Shown: in pieces, positions 16,901 through 27,000 of the stretch | Numbering within the stretch: position 1 is the first letter of the stretch | How the letters are laid out: each line of letters starts with the position of its first letter | Assembly (NCBI RefSeq): GCF_024054555.1 | Contig: NZ_JAMXLY010000036.1 | Coordinates: 1 to 35,609, forward strand | DNA from: Segatella cerevisiae | Lineage (GTDB): Bacteria; Bacteroidota; Bacteroidia; Bacteroidales; Bacteroidaceae | Length of the DNA: 35,609 nucleotides | Direction of reading: 5' to 3' | The notes under the pieces: model-generated | What the model saw: the letters and a program-made list of their open reading frames with translations, nothing else | Databases searched by the model: none | What the model was told of the DNA's origin: nothing | Program-made: the position numbers and the translations under genes

Positions 16901-17150
16901 TTATCTGAGCGTGAAGAATCTGACATTGGGATATACTGTTCCCTTGAAATCAAAGTGGATATCTAATCTTCGTTTCTATGCTTCATTTGAGAATCTGCTG
17001 CGCTTTGACCATTATAAAGAAGGCTATTCTCCTGAAGCTGCCAATGCTTCTAAATCTAGTGCCCCGGGTGGAGCAACTGCTACAGGCCTGGACTATGGTG
17101 GTTATCCTACAGCTCGTATGTATACATTTGGTATTAACCTAACTTTCTAA
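13902..17150 (+). CDS. susC: SusC-family TonB-dependent outer-membrane transporter
   Basis: A 1082-residue protein with signal peptide (ending MSFAQ), an N-terminal carboxypeptidase-regulatory-like domain (residues about 30-105, VVDGSGEAIIGASVV onwards), a TonB-box-like segment LNEVVVIGYG, then the plug domain (residues about 125-230, with LQGQLAGVQV, DPLYVVDGVP and AAIYGSRGSNGVVIVTTKRG) and a long beta-barrel ending in aromatic LTF. It imports oligosaccharides through the outer membrane, powered by TonB, with the SusD partner acting as lid. A second in-frame ATG at 13914 could be the start; both leave a usable signal peptide. The partner gene follows after 11 bases. The substrate is inferred as pectin-related from the neighbouring lyase. 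Confidence 0.93.
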   Translation: MPKIMNEVTKRPLLTLFLCLLCTMSFAQKTIHGKVVDGSGEAIIGASVVNSTGGGTVTDLDGNFTVTANTGNSLKISYVGFVTQLIKVGNQDNLKITLKEDNQSLNEVVVIGYGSVKRRDLTSAVAKMDDKAIADRPLARAEQALQGQLAGVQVRTVSGEPGSDVQIRVRGAASVNASSDPLYVVDGVPMTTINSLNPADIQSIEVLKDAASAAIYGSRGSNGVVIVTTKRGKNGKPTVTFNGSVGFQTPEKKLDLMSGKEWMEFRTKWNDANYLSRCQTLGVTGASIKDDSATRLANIRIASGSKDSYLYTNDDRWFQYLSKDMQDSHTYNSNVGTLDLLNWQDKCFRSASVQDYNIGVSGGTDNVNYLVSGGYMKQDGIVVGTDYQRFTFRANIDAKINKYVSVGANLAPTYITNDGSGNANGKDSELHHILASTPVSEPGVGYMANVEPNQKYNWAGTTSSPWYILNTNINKHKNARLIGNAYLRFTPMDGLRFEFSGAVNYYDTDISTYNFTSTSSNWAGGEGSQSSGSHVTGRYLNTLLQALANYDHTFGKHGVSLMAGTSKEGSNTGFETNQTFNKPFPNDAVTGSFDGSKVAVGKDLVTELTPKNLVSVFGRAQYNYDERYIVLASLRWDGCSVFGGNNKWGCFPAFSGGWVVSEEKFWKKLDMPWWSSFKLRASYGVTGNNEISNTAAYATLTGSLYGGASGYNANSLGNSDLSWEKTHSTDLAADFSFFNNTIQLSVDYYTKTTKDLLYQVPVAGASGFTTTWDNIGEIDNKGIDIELTTHNLRGAFKWDTSFNMSYNHNEVGSLGVDNTPIYSGFNGAGDGSNASNILAVGHPVNAFYMYKAIGVWKTQAEIDDYARQCGVSKLIFQGTQTIKPGDIRYLDANHDGNYTLADDRVYLGQPTPKITYGLTNSFQWKGFDAQLLITAQTGGKILGTIGRAIDRPSMGALSNMFSWWKNAWWSESDQGNGKTPYILSTTTGGTVDSRWLYSSDYLSVKNLTLGYTVPLKSKWISNLRFYASFENLLRFDHYKEGYSPEAANASKSSAPGGATATGLDYGGYPTARMYTFGINLTF

Positions 17151-17161
17151 AACTGACAATC

Positions 17162-18793
17162 ATGAAACTGAAAAATAAATTTTTAGTTGGAGCTGGTGCT
17201 CTGATCCTTTCTGCAACGATTATATCTTGTGACAATTTCTTGGATCAGCCACCTAAGGATTTACTTCCGTCTGATGGATTCTATCAGACTGGTTCTCAAG
17301 CTGAACAGGGCGTAATCGGAGTATATAGTGATTTGAGAAATTTGTCAAATTATGAATATCTGATGATGTCGGAATGCCGTTCAGATAATGCTTGGGTTGA
17401 ACCTCGCCCTGATGGTCAGCGGGATTATTCGGATATAGGTACATTCCGTGCTACATCTTCTCTTGGAATGTTTGAAAGCACCTGGAATACGTGGTATAAA
17501 GTTATTTATGATGCCAATGTCGCTCTTCAGAAAGTTCCGAATACTAAATTCAGTAGTGTGGATTTTCAGAAGCAATTACTGGGTGAATTACACTTCCTGA
17601 GAGGATGGGCTTACTTTGAATTGGTCAGACTCTATGGGAATGTTCCTATGATTACCACTCCTCTGACCCCTGCCGAGGCTAATGCAACTCCTCAGGCGAA
17701 AGGACTTGATATAATCAACCAACTTGTGATTCCTGATTTGCAACAGGCCCAGACTTTGCCTGGTAAAGGAAAGATCCTTAATGCTCAGGGAGTTGCAGTT
17801 CCTTCTGAAGGAAGAGTAGACGGTATCGCTGCTAATGCAATGTTGGCTCGTGTGTATATGACACTTGCCGGATTTCCGTTTAATGATCATTCGGCTATAG
17901 CTAAGGCTGAAGCCTGTTTGAATACGGTATTGGCCAGGAAGTCTGATTACTGGGCACCGACCATTGAAGAATGGCGTAAGCAGTGGACACCGGCTTATGC
18001 AAATAAGTATTCCATCTTTGCCATCCAGTATCGTACAGGTGGCAATGGAAATCCCGCCATCTTTGATTTCTCTCCGGCCCTACCGCCTTCATATACGACA
18101 ATTAGTATCTTTGGTAATCAGATTTATATTGATAAGTCTTTAAGATATGAGTTTGATAAAGTTTATTCTTCGGGTAAAAAGGATATGAGAGGTGAAGGCT
18201 GGTCTGTGCTTGATGGTTATTCGGCTGAACCGAATTTCCCCACCTATTCTAATACAAAAGAGAGCGTAACAGTGGATGGAGTAACTACAGATCAATATGT
18301 TAATTCCATGTTTTATAAATATATGCCATCCAAACACAAACTTTCTACTTTAGGCATGGTTCTCGATGAGGGCACCTTGAAAGATTATAAAGACTGGCCG
18401 GTTAATTTCCCGATTCTACGTATTGAAGATATGATGTTGCTGAATTCTGAGATTTTAATTCAGGAAGGTAAGATTTCGGATGCACTTAAGGCTGTAAATG
18501 AAATCCGTCAACGTGCAGGATGTGATCCTGTCCCTACTGATGTAGATGCAACGACTGCTTTAAATTACGTTAAGCGGGAACGTCGTATAGAATTGATGGG
18601 TGAAGGAGTCCGCTGGTTCGATGAAGTGCGCTATGGTACCTGGAAACAAAAAACGATGGATAAGTTCAATCGTTATAATAATCCTGTAGGCACGTCAATC
18701 TCTGATGTCCGTGATGGAAGGTATATCTACCCGATTCCTGAAAATCAGATGAATATCAAACCTGGAACATATACTCAGAACCCGGATTATTAA
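17162..18793 (+). CDS. susD: SusD/RagB-family glycan-binding lipoprotein
   Basis: A 543-residue lipoprotein with lipobox ending IISC (Cys23), followed by DNFLDQPPKD, the usual opening of the family. The N-terminal helical TPR region covers residues about 60-300 (contains LGELHFLRGWAYFELVRLYG), and the C-terminal RagB domain ends with VKRERRIELMGEGVRWFDEVR and PIPENQMNIKPGTYTQNPDY, both hallmark segments. It sits on the outer face of the outer membrane and closes over the SusC barrel, delivering oligosaccharides. It is translated from the same transcript as susC. Aromatic residues for sugar stacking cannot be assigned by sequence alone. Confidence 0.95.
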   Translation: MKLKNKFLVGAGALILSATIISCDNFLDQPPKDLLPSDGFYQTGSQAEQGVIGVYSDLRNLSNYEYLMMSECRSDNAWVEPRPDGQRDYSDIGTFRATSSLGMFESTWNTWYKVIYDANVALQKVPNTKFSSVDFQKQLLGELHFLRGWAYFELVRLYGNVPMITTPLTPAEANATPQAKGLDIINQLVIPDLQQAQTLPGKGKILNAQGVAVPSEGRVDGIAANAMLARVYMTLAGFPFNDHSAIAKAEACLNTVLARKSDYWAPTIEEWRKQWTPAYANKYSIFAIQYRTGGNGNPAIFDFSPALPPSYTTISIFGNQIYIDKSLRYEFDKVYSSGKKDMRGEGWSVLDGYSAEPNFPTYSNTKESVTVDGVTTDQYVNSMFYKYMPSKHKLSTLGMVLDEGTLKDYKDWPVNFPILRIEDMMLLNSEILIQEGKISDALKAVNEIRQRAGCDPVPTDVDATTALNYVKRERRIELMGEGVRWFDEVRYGTWKQKTMDKFNRYNNPVGTSISDVRDGRYIYPIPENQMNIKPGTYTQNPDY

Positions 18794-19265
18794 ATCGGTT
18801 GGTCTAATCTTGTTCAGGCAGCAGTGCTGGAAACTGTCCGGTCTGAAAGAAAACAATTACGTCTTGGGATAAGGAAGATATCTTGAGATAACGAGGGTAA
18901 GTTGTCGCTCATTTCTGCTTTTTAAAGGTAGAAGTGATGGCAACTTACACTTTCTTTATGGGTGGATAGAGTTGTCTGCGAAAGCGCTTGATTTGTTTCT
19001 TGACAGATACGATGGTTATTCTTTTTACACCTGGTCGTAAATTGGGAATCTCCGAAAACATCTGAACAGAAAGGGGCTGATAGAACTGCTTTTGAGGTTT
19101 GCTTAGGAAAAAGACGATTCTGATCAGATGGAAATAAAGTTACGTACGCATGAAAAATGGTCATGGAATCACACCTGAAAAACCGGAAAAGCCCGAAGTC
19201 TTGCCCAAATACTTTTCTGACAGTTTCCAAGTATGCAAAGACCAATTTTAAAAAGTTATATTGGA
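18794..19265. other. Gap between susD and sulfatase with hairpin
   Basis: No gene supported on either strand. An imperfect 52-base hairpin lies at 18897-18948, with outer arms GTAAGTTG and CAACTTAC and a partly paired inner stem. It could end the SusCD transcript or stabilise its 3' end. No TAnnTTTG box precedes the sulfatase, so that gene may depend on read-through. Confidence 0.4.
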
Positions 19266-20705
19266 ATGAATAGAATTAATTTGACAGGAGTAGGACTGAT
19301 GGCTGTTGCTGCATTGCCAGGAAAGGTGGCGGCACAGCAGACCGGTCAGAAAGCTACTCCGGAAATGCCCAATATCGTGTTTATCCTTGCAGACGATTTA
19401 GGATATGGTGACCTGCATTGCTATGGCAATGACTATATCAAGACACCGAATATCGATCGTCTGGCATCAAACGGGACCGTCTTCGAGCAGGCCTATGCGG
19501 GAAGCGGAATCAGTTCGCCTTCGCGCTGTTCCCTGATGACGGGTAAGTTTACGGGGAAGACACGTATTCGTGACAATCAGTGTCAGGTAGGAGGTATCAG
19601 AGGTATCAAGGTGAACCCCAAGGGGGACATCACCTATATCCGCCGGGTCAATCTCCTGCCTGAAGATACGACGATCGCGACAGTGCTGCATACAGGCGGC
19701 TATAAGAGTTGCCTAGTCAACAAGTGGCATTTGGACGGGTATGATCCGAAGGCTACGCCCAATCACCGCGGCTTCGACGAGTTCTATGGCTGGACGATTT
19801 CTACCCCCATCAGCAATGGGCCATATTACTATTATCCTTACTATCGCTTTCATGGTGACAGTCTGATTCATATCTCTTCAAATGCTCGGGATGCCCATGT
19901 GAGACACAATACGGAGATATCCACAGACGATGCCATCGGATTCATCAACCGGGAGAAGGACCATCCCTTCTTCCTCTATCTGGCTTACGATGCGCCTCAT
20001 GAACCTTATCATATAGACGACACTTCGTGGTACGATGACAAAGGACAGTGGAGTGAAGAGACCAAGCGGTATGCATCCCTTGTGACTCATATGGATGAAA
20101 ATATCGGCAGGTTGATAGGAGCTATCGATGCCTTGGGACTCAGAAAGAACACACTGATCATCTTTGCCAGTGACAATGGTGCTGCAGTGATGGCACCGGT
20201 GAAAGACCTCAAATGCGGGGGCGGACTCAAGGGGCATAAAGGACAACTCTATGAAGGTGGAATCAAAGTGCCGCTTATCGTCAACCAACCTGGTAAAGTC
20301 CCTGTGCAGAAGTTGAGGAATATCGTCTGTTTTCCGGATTTCATGCCTACGCTGGCAGCTATAACCGGAAGTGCGAAGGGATTGCCTCATGATATCGATG
20401 GTATGGATATATCCCCACTTTTCTATGGGAAGTCAGTAGATACGGACCATCGCTATCTCTATTGGGAATTCCCGGGGAAGCAGCGTGCCATCCGCTATGG
20501 TGACTGGAAAGTCGAAGTTATAGGCCGCAAGCATCCGATAGAGTTGTATAATATTACCCGTGATCCGTTTGAGACGACAGACCTGGCTGCGAAATACCCC
20601 CAGAAAGTGAAGGAACTGGATCAGATGATGAAAAAAATGCATCATCCTTCAGCCAACTGGCCTTTACCTGGGGAGCCCGGATATGTGGCACCGGTCAAGA
20701 AGTAG
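19266..20705 (+). CDS. S1-family sulfatase, serine-type
   Basis: With the start at the ATG at 19266 the protein has 479 residues and a signal peptide ending PGKVAAQ; an upstream ATG at 19233 would place extra residues before the signal. The alkaline-phosphatase-like fold is clear: metal-binding Asp43-Asp44 (FILADDLGYGD) and the sulfatase motif S-S-P-S-R at residues 83-87 followed by CSLMTG, in which Ser83 is converted to formylglycine by an anaerobic maturase. Further motifs are VNKWHLDGY, DEFYGW, YDAPHEPYH, FASDNGA and GGLKGHKGQLYEGGIKVP. It removes sulfate from a glycan in the periplasm. The usual G before KWH is N here. No maturase is encoded in the window. Its place after susCD makes it a likely member of the glycan locus. 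Confidence 0.9.
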   Translation: MNRINLTGVGLMAVAALPGKVAAQQTGQKATPEMPNIVFILADDLGYGDLHCYGNDYIKTPNIDRLASNGTVFEQAYAGSGISSPSRCSLMTGKFTGKTRIRDNQCQVGGIRGIKVNPKGDITYIRRVNLLPEDTTIATVLHTGGYKSCLVNKWHLDGYDPKATPNHRGFDEFYGWTISTPISNGPYYYYPYYRFHGDSLIHISSNARDAHVRHNTEISTDDAIGFINREKDHPFFLYLAYDAPHEPYHIDDTSWYDDKGQWSEETKRYASLVTHMDENIGRLIGAIDALGLRKNTLIIFASDNGAAVMAPVKDLKCGGGLKGHKGQLYEGGIKVPLIVNQPGKVPVQKLRNIVCFPDFMPTLAAITGSAKGLPHDIDGMDISPLFYGKSVDTDHRYLYWEFPGKQRAIRYGDWKVEVIGRKHPIELYNITRDPFETTDLAAKYPQKVKELDQMMKKMHHPSANWPLPGEPGYVAPVKK

Positions 20706-20718
20706 TTCATTACAATTT

Positions 20719-20754
20719 AAGAATCCCGGTTTTCGAAAGACGACCGGGATTCTT
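20719..20754 (+). terminator. Terminator after sulfatase
   Basis: Perfect 12-bp arms AAGAATCCCGGT and ACCGGGATTCTT with a 12-base loop, 14 bases after the sulfatase stop. The T-rich tail is short. Confidence 0.7.
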
Positions 20755-21157
20755 TGTGGCGTTATATGGACCTTTCTATAATGCTGCTCGAAAAGTCCAT
20801 ATTATCACGTTATTAATAGATAGAAGTAGCGCATTTACATCATGAAAAATGGGCATTCTATGTTTCTCGAAACAAGGCGCCAACATTCGAGAAACTTAGC
20901 GCTGACTTTCGAGAAACTATAGGTCGCCCTTTCGAGAAACTATAAAGTCCTGTTTGCCTTAATGTGTGGAGACTGTTCTATCCTTTAATAGATAGGGAAT
21001 ATTCCGATAAAATTGTCAAACTCCTTTGCATCATTTATTCAACTTCCTTTTATGGCTAGAATTTTAATTGTGACTTAGGGTCTGTTGACTGTTGAGGCAG
21101 TACAAGCAAATGCCTGAAAGGACAATTCAGATATAGAGGACTGGAAAGGACACAAAA
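20755..21157. other. Intergenic DNA between convergent sulfatase and clpB
   Basis: About 400 bases without a gene, between two terminators. It holds the repeat cluster listed separately. Confidence 0.45.
20862..20945. repeat. Cluster of TTCGAGAAAC repeats
   Basis: The decamer TTCGAGAAAC occurs three times in direct orientation at 20886, 20908 and 20931, i.e. every 22-23 bases, with ACTATA following copies two and three. A fourth copy at 20862-20871 is inverted, so the first two copies form a 10-bp hairpin around a loop containing GGCGCC. The spacing is close to two helical turns, which would place bound protein on one face of the DNA. It lies between converging genes, so it is unlikely to be a promoter operator. 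Confidence 0.7.
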
Positions 21158-21193
21158 AAGCCGGGTAAGATCTGTTGGAATCTTATCCGGCTT
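21151..21193 (-). terminator. Terminator of clpB
   Basis: On the minus strand, 14-bp arms beginning AAGCCGGATAAGAT (one G-T pair) with an 8-base loop, followed by a run of six T. It lies about 35 bases past the clpB stop. Confidence 0.85.
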
Positions 21194-21228
21194 CATTAAG
21201 GTACAATTATATTTCTTTTATCTAAGGT

Positions 21229-23820
21229 CTATTTGTTCCGGAAGACCAAACCTTCTCCAAAGTAATCTATGGTGATAGGTTGATCCCTGTTGACGGTTCC
21301 GGCAAGGAGTTGCTTGCTGAGATCATTGAGGACATAGTCCTGAATGGCGCGTTTCACAGGACGTGCACCGAACTCCGGATCATAACCTACATCTGCCAGA
21401 TAATTGACTGCCGGGTCTGTCCATTTCAAGGTAAAGCCTTGATCAGCTAATCTCTTGGCTACATGATTCAGTTGCAGACGTACGATCTGAGCGATTTGCG
21501 GTTTCGTCAACGGCAAGAACATGATTGTCTCATCGATACGGTTGAGGAACTCCGGGCGGATGGTCTTCTTCAGCATTTCCAGTATTTCTGCCTTTGTACT
21601 GCTGATGACACTCTCGCGGTTTGCCTCAGTCATGGTCTCCAGTTTCGTACGGATCAAATCACTTCCCAGATTACTGGTCATGATAATGATGGTATTCTTG
21701 AAGTTGACCACGCGTCCCTTGTTGTCTGTCAGACGCCCGTCATCCAATACCTGGAGCAGGATGTTGAACACATCCGGATGAGCTTTCTCGATTTCATCGA
21801 AGAGCACCACGCTGTAAGGTTTACGACGGACAGCCTCTGTGAGTTGGCCACCCTCATCGTATCCTACATACCCGGGAGGTGCACCGATCAGACGAGATAC
21901 GCTGAACTTCTCTTGGTATTCACTCATATCAATTCGGGTCATCATCGACTCGTCATTGAAGAGGTAGTCGGCTAAGGTCTTGGCCAGTTCGGTCTTGCCT
22001 ACACCGGTCGTACCGATGAAGAGGAATGATGCGATAGGACGGTTAGGATCCTGCAGACCTGCACGACTTCTGCGTACAGCGTCGGAAACGGCCTTGATGG
22101 CCTGATCTTGTCCGATGACCCGTTTATGGAGTTCGTCCTCCATGTGAAGGAGTTTTTCGCGTTCACTCTGCAACATACGGGTGACAGGTATTCCGGTCCA
22201 GCGACTCACCACCTCAGCGATGTCGTCAGGTGTTACCTCCTCTCTTACGAGAGCAGCGCCACCTTGAGTCTCTTTGAGTTGAGACTGAATCTTCTTGATA
22301 TCTTCGTTCAGTTGCTGGAGTTTCGAGTAACGGATTTCAGCGACACGTTCATAGTTGCCTTCGCGTTCAGCCCGTTCAGCCTCATACTTCAGTTGTTCTA
22401 TCTGCTGTTTATCCTGTTGGATCTTATTGACGAGGCTCTTTTCGTTCTCCCATTTAGCACGATAAGCTTTCTCCTTATCTTTCAGATCTGCGAGTTCCTT
22501 GTCAAGTTGTTTGATCTTCGGTTGGTCATCCTCACGTTTGATAGCCTCCCGTTCGATTTCAAGTTGCTTGATATGGTGATCAATGTCGTCGAGTTCTTCA
22601 GGGACAGAGTCGCGTTCGAGACGGAGTTTGGCAGCAGCCTCATCCATCAAGTCGATGGCTTTATCCGGCAGATACCGGTCACTGATGTAACGCTCAGAGA
22701 GTTTTACGGCAGCGATGCAGGCATCATCCTGGATTCTGACCTTATGATGGTTTTCGTAACGTTCCTTCAGACCTCTTAAGATAGAGATGGCATCTACCTC
22801 ATTCGGCTCGTCGACCATGACAGTCTGGAACCGGCGTTCCAAAGCCTTGTCTTTCTCGAAATATTTCTGATATTCGTTCAGAGTAGTTGCCCCGATCGTT
22901 CTCAGTTCACCACGAGATAGGGCAGGTTTCAGTATGTTGGCAGCGTCCATAGCGCCTTCACCGCCACCGGCACCTACCAGTGTATGGATTTCATCAATGA
23001 AGAGGATGATGTCACCGTTGGCGTGTTCGACCTCTTTGATGACGCTCTTCAGCCTTTCCTCAAACTCACCTTTGTATTTTGCACCGGCGATCAAAGCGCC
23101 CATGTCAAGAGAGAACAACTGTTTGTTCTTCAGATTCTCAGGGACATCCCCGCGCACGATACGTTCTGCGAGTCCTTCCACGATAGCCGTCTTGCCGACA
23201 CCAGGTTCACCGATGAGGATAGGGTTGTTCTTGGTACGCCGGGAAAGTATGGTCAATACCCGACGGATTTCTTCATCCCTGCCTATGACGGGATCCAGTT
23301 TGCCTGCCCGAGCCTGTACGATGAGGTTCTTGGCATATTTGGAAAGCGCCTGATAGTTTTCATCTCCACTTTGAGATTTTACCTTTTGCCCTTCGCGGAG
23401 TTCCTTGATGGCCATCTGCATTTCCTTCTCAGTGCAACCTGCATCTTTGAGGATGCGGCCTGCAGGAGAATCGGATTCGAAGAGGGCTAATAGGATCGGT
23501 TCGATGCTCACGAACTCGTCTCCCATTTTCTGGGAAAGGTCCATGGTTTTCTGAAGGACATTATTGCTGTCCGCACTCAGGTAGGGTTCTCCCCCTGAAA
23601 CTTTCGGCAGATGTTGGATCTCCTGTTGAACGGAACTTTCCACTATCTGACCATTGACCCCAAGTTTCTGGAAGATATAATTCGTCACGTCCTTTCCTTT
23701 TCTCAAGACACCTTCCAAGAGGTGTACAGGTTCGATGGCCTGTTGCCCGTTTTGCCGGGCAATGTTCACTGCCTCTTGAATGGCTTCCTGAGCCTTGATT
23801 GTAAATTTATCGAATGTCAT
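21229..23820 (-). CDS. clpB: ATP-dependent disaggregase ClpB
   Basis: A full-length 863-residue AAA+ chaperone. Order: N-terminal Clp repeats (residues 1-150), first AAA+ domain with Walker A GEPGVGKT near residue 205 and Walker [10 protein letters not shown], a coiled-coil middle domain (about residues 400-530, rich in Glu, Lys and Gln) that separates ClpB from ClpA/C, and a second AAA+ domain with Walker A GTTGVGKT near residue 605 and Walker [14 protein letters not shown]-terminal domain closes the chain. With DnaK it threads and frees aggregated proteins after stress in the cytoplasm. It is monocistronic with its own terminator. A box TATATTTG on the minus strand at 23988-23981 is the best promoter candidate. 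Confidence 0.97.
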   Translation of the reverse strand: MTFDKFTIKAQEAIQEAVNIARQNGQQAIEPVHLLEGVLRKGKDVTNYIFQKLGVNGQIVESSVQQEIQHLPKVSGGEPYLSADSNNVLQKTMDLSQKMGDEFVSIEPILLALFESDSPAGRILKDAGCTEKEMQMAIKELREGQKVKSQSGDENYQALSKYAKNLIVQARAGKLDPVIGRDEEIRRVLTILSRRTKNNPILIGEPGVGKTAIVEGLAERIVRGDVPENLKNKQLFSLDMGALIAGAKYKGEFEERLKSVIKEVEHANGDIILFIDEIHTLVGAGGGEGAMDAANILKPALSRGELRTIGATTLNEYQKYFEKDKALERRFQTVMVDEPNEVDAISILRGLKERYENHHKVRIQDDACIAAVKLSERYISDRYLPDKAIDLMDEAAAKLRLERDSVPEELDDIDHHIKQLEIEREAIKREDDQPKIKQLDKELADLKDKEKAYRAKWENEKSLVNKIQQDKQQIEQLKYEAERAEREGNYERVAEIRYSKLQQLNEDIKKIQSQLKETQGGAALVREEVTPDDIAEVVSRWTGIPVTRMLQSEREKLLHMEDELHKRVIGQDQAIKAVSDAVRRSRAGLQDPNRPIASFLFIGTTGVGKTELAKTLADYLFNDESMMTRIDMSEYQEKFSVSRLIGAPPGYVGYDEGGQLTEAVRRKPYSVVLFDEIEKAHPDVFNILLQVLDDGRLTDNKGRVVNFKNTIIIMTSNLGSDLIRTKLETMTEANRESVISSTKAEILEMLKKTIRPEFLNRIDETIMFLPLTKPQIAQIVRLQLNHVAKRLADQGFTLKWTDPAVNYLADVGYDPEFGARPVKRAIQDYVLNDLSKQLLAGTVNRDQPITIDYFGEGLVFRNK

Positions 23821-23980
23821 ATCTTGATTTTCCTTTCTTATTTGTTTCTGTAAGTAGATAACTCAAATCCTATGCCTGAATGATGCGACTGCCAAAAAGT
23901 CTTATCTGTGTGTCATTGTGTCATTTGGCGGGAAGGGAGGCATTTGGAGAGCAACGATAGTTAAAGATCTTGATATGTTG

Positions 23981-23988
23981 CAAATATA
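23981..23988 (-). promoter_or_regulatory. Candidate -7 box of clpB
   Basis: TATATTTG on the minus strand, about 160 bases before the clpB start. A TTTG lies 15 bases upstream, which is short for the usual spacer, so the promoter may differ from the housekeeping type. Confidence 0.35.
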
Positions 23989-24031
23989 TAAAAAGAGGTT
24001 ATACAAAGCAAGAATATTGGATTAAAAGCAT

Positions 24032-24039
24032 TATCTTTG
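24032..24039 (+). promoter_or_regulatory. -7 box of the alpha-2-macroglobulin gene
   Basis: TATCTTTG, 30 bases before the ATG at 24069. No clear -33 element. It shares a 245-base divergent region with clpB. Confidence 0.5.
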
Positions 24040-24068
24040 CGTATACAATGTTATAATAAGACGAAGTG

Positions 24069-27000
24069 ATGAATATGAACAAGAAGTTATGGATGATTGT
24101 TTTATCCTTTCTTTTGCCCTTGTCGATGATGGCGGACAGCTATCAGTCCTTATGGCGTCAATTCACTGATGCACAGCATAAAGACCTGCCGGCAACCCAA
24201 TTGAATATCCTGAAGCAGATAGCGTCCAAGTCTGAGAAAGACCATAATTATGGTCAGTTGTTATCTGCCGAATTGAAAGCAGCATCCTTAAAATCCAATA
24301 TTTCTCCGGATTCACTATCGGCTGAGGTCGGACGTCTGAAGTCAAAGGCGCAGAAGGCAGAGCCTTCCGACCCTGTCTTGGCTGCAATTTATGAGTCGGC
24401 ATTAGGGCGGTTCTATGCTGAAAACCCGAACCTGGGTGATGATCATGTCACCCAGAGCAAGAAATACTATCAGTTGTCGATGCAGCATCCTGACTTGCTG
24501 GCCAAGCAGAAGGCTTCTGAGTTTACACCTCTTTTTATTAAGGGGACAGACAGTGCCATCTTCAACAATGATCTTCTTCATGTGATAGGTTTGCAGGCGA
24601 AGGATTACAAAACTTTGCTGGATTACTATCAGCATGCGGGCAACAGGGCCGCTTCGTGCATCATCGCTTGCAAGCAACTGGATGCCAATCAGAAGGTGGG
24701 TGTTCTGGACACCTGCAAATCACAGTATCTTCACCGTCTTGATTCCCTGATTCAAGTCTATCGGGATATTCCTGAGACCGGAGAACTCGCGTTGGCTCGT
24801 TACCGCTTCCTGCAGCGGGTCAAAAGCGTGACGGTAGCCGACCGTATTCACTATATCGATTATGCTTTGTCACAGTGGGGAAACTGGCAAGGCATGGATT
24901 TCCTCAGGAATGAGAAGAAAGAACTCACTAATCCGTCATTCTCTGCCTCTTTGCAGCGCGTAGTGATAATCCCGAATCAGTCCTTTCAAGTCAAAGTTGA
25001 CCTGATTCGCCATCTGCCGAGTTTGTCCCTGAGCATCAGAAAAATAAATATCGGTGTGGGTCAACTCTCGACGTTGTTGGGAACCAGAGGACTGACAACT
25101 TTGAATGAAGCTCAATATAAAACTTTGAAAGGGTATCTTTCTGATGAAGTGCTGGCCACCCAGAAAAAGTCGTATGGGATGCGTCAACCTTATGAAATCT
25201 TAAAGGATTCTTTTGAAGTTAAAGGTTTGCCGGTAGGCATCTACCTTGTGGAGATGACGTCCGGTGACAAGGACATTGCGACTCAGAGAGCATTTTTCTT
25301 TGTTTCAGATGTCGCTCTTCTCCATGAAGAATTACCTGAAGGCAAGGTTCGGTATGCTGTAGTCAGTGCGACTACGGGTCAACCGCTGCAGAATGCAACG
25401 TTGCGGCTGACACTATCGGGAAATGCAGTGGTCAGTCATTCCGGTTCATCAGACTATTCCAAAGCAACTACTCTGAAATGTGATGATAAAGGAGAGGTCA
25501 TCTGTCCTTATACACAGCAAAATTCTGTCATCTATGTCTCTACGCCTTCAGACAGTTGTTGTCCGGAGATGAATGTATGGGGGAACTACAGTTATTATGC
25601 TCCCCGGCAGGAAAGTGAAAACGTGAACTTATTTACTGACCGAAAGATCTATCGGCCGGGACAAACGGTGCATGTAGCAGCAATCGATTATACGATAAAA
25701 GAAGGTGTAAAAGCGAAAGCTGCTTCAGGGAAAAAGATCCAGTTGGTCTTGAGGAATGCAAATGGCAAGTCTGTTGCAGAGGCAGAGGTGTCTACCGATG
25801 AATATGGTACGGCTTCCACTTCTTTCAGCCTGCCTGCCAATGGCCTTACCGGACGTTTCTCCGTGTATGCGGATAACCATCAGGGAGCTGTCTCTTCTAC
25901 CTATTTCAATGTGGAGGAATATAAGCGCCCGACTTTTCAGGTCACTTTTCCTGAAACGAATCAGATCTATCATGCCGGTGATACTGTAACGGTGAAGGCA
26001 ACGGCGAAAAACTATACAGGCGTCCCTGTCCAAGGTGCCCGCGTGAAATATGAAGTTGTGCGTCGTCCCGCAATCTGGTGGCGTTTATTTGGATTGGATG
26101 AGGCTCAGAAGAGCGTTTATACTGATACGGCCGTTACAGACGACAAGGGCGAGTTTATCGTCCGCGTCCCTATGGTCATAGACAATCCTGGAGACGATGC
26201 TGCCCGTTTTTATCATTTTGAGGTCAATGCGTCCGTTACTGATGCCGGCGGTGAGACAGAGTCAGGCACTCTTACCCTTCCTTTGGGAACCCGTGCGACA
26301 GCTTTCAGTTGTGACCTTCCTGAAAAAGCAGAGATTGACAGTTTGAAATCCATTGTGTTCCAGTACAGGAATGCTGCAGGAACGGCTATTCCGGCAACTG
26401 TCAATTACCGTTTCGACAATGGCACTGAATCGACTGCCAAGGCCAATGAGTCGGTCACGTTGAAAGGTCTGTCAAACCTGTCTTCCGGACGCCATATACT
26501 TTGGGCCGTTTGCGGTACAGATACGCTGAAACAATCAGTCGTCCTCTTCAAGATGACGGACAAGACTCCGGTAGTCGATACCCGGGACTGGTTCTATCAG
26601 TCTTCGAAGACATTCTCCGAGAAGGGCCAACCTGTATATGTTCAGGTGGGCAGCAGTGATCCTGACCAGCATATCCTTTATGCCATCTTCTCCGGGAACA
26701 AAATACTCGAGAGCGGAACTATCGACCAGACCAAAGCATTGTATACGCGTGCCTTCACTTATCGCCCGGAATATGGGGACGGCATACTCCTGACCTATGC
26801 CTGGATGAAGAATGGGGTGGCTTATATTCATACGACAACAATTGAGGCTCCACTTCCGGACAAACGACTGAAATTAAACTGGTCTACTTTCCGGAATATG
26901 TTGACACCCGGACAGAAAGAGACTTGGACGTTGAAGATTACACGCCCTGACGGAACTCCCGCCTCGGCACAGTTGCTTTCGGTATTATACGACAAGAGCC

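Noticed and set aside
20862..20945. TTCGAGAAAC repeats as a CRISPR array
   Set aside because: The repeat unit is about 10-16 bases with 7-13 base spacers, far too short, one copy is inverted, and there are no cas genes.
22108..23490. Long plus-strand frames across clpB
   Set aside because: Antisense shadows of a highly conserved gene; no promoter or family pattern.
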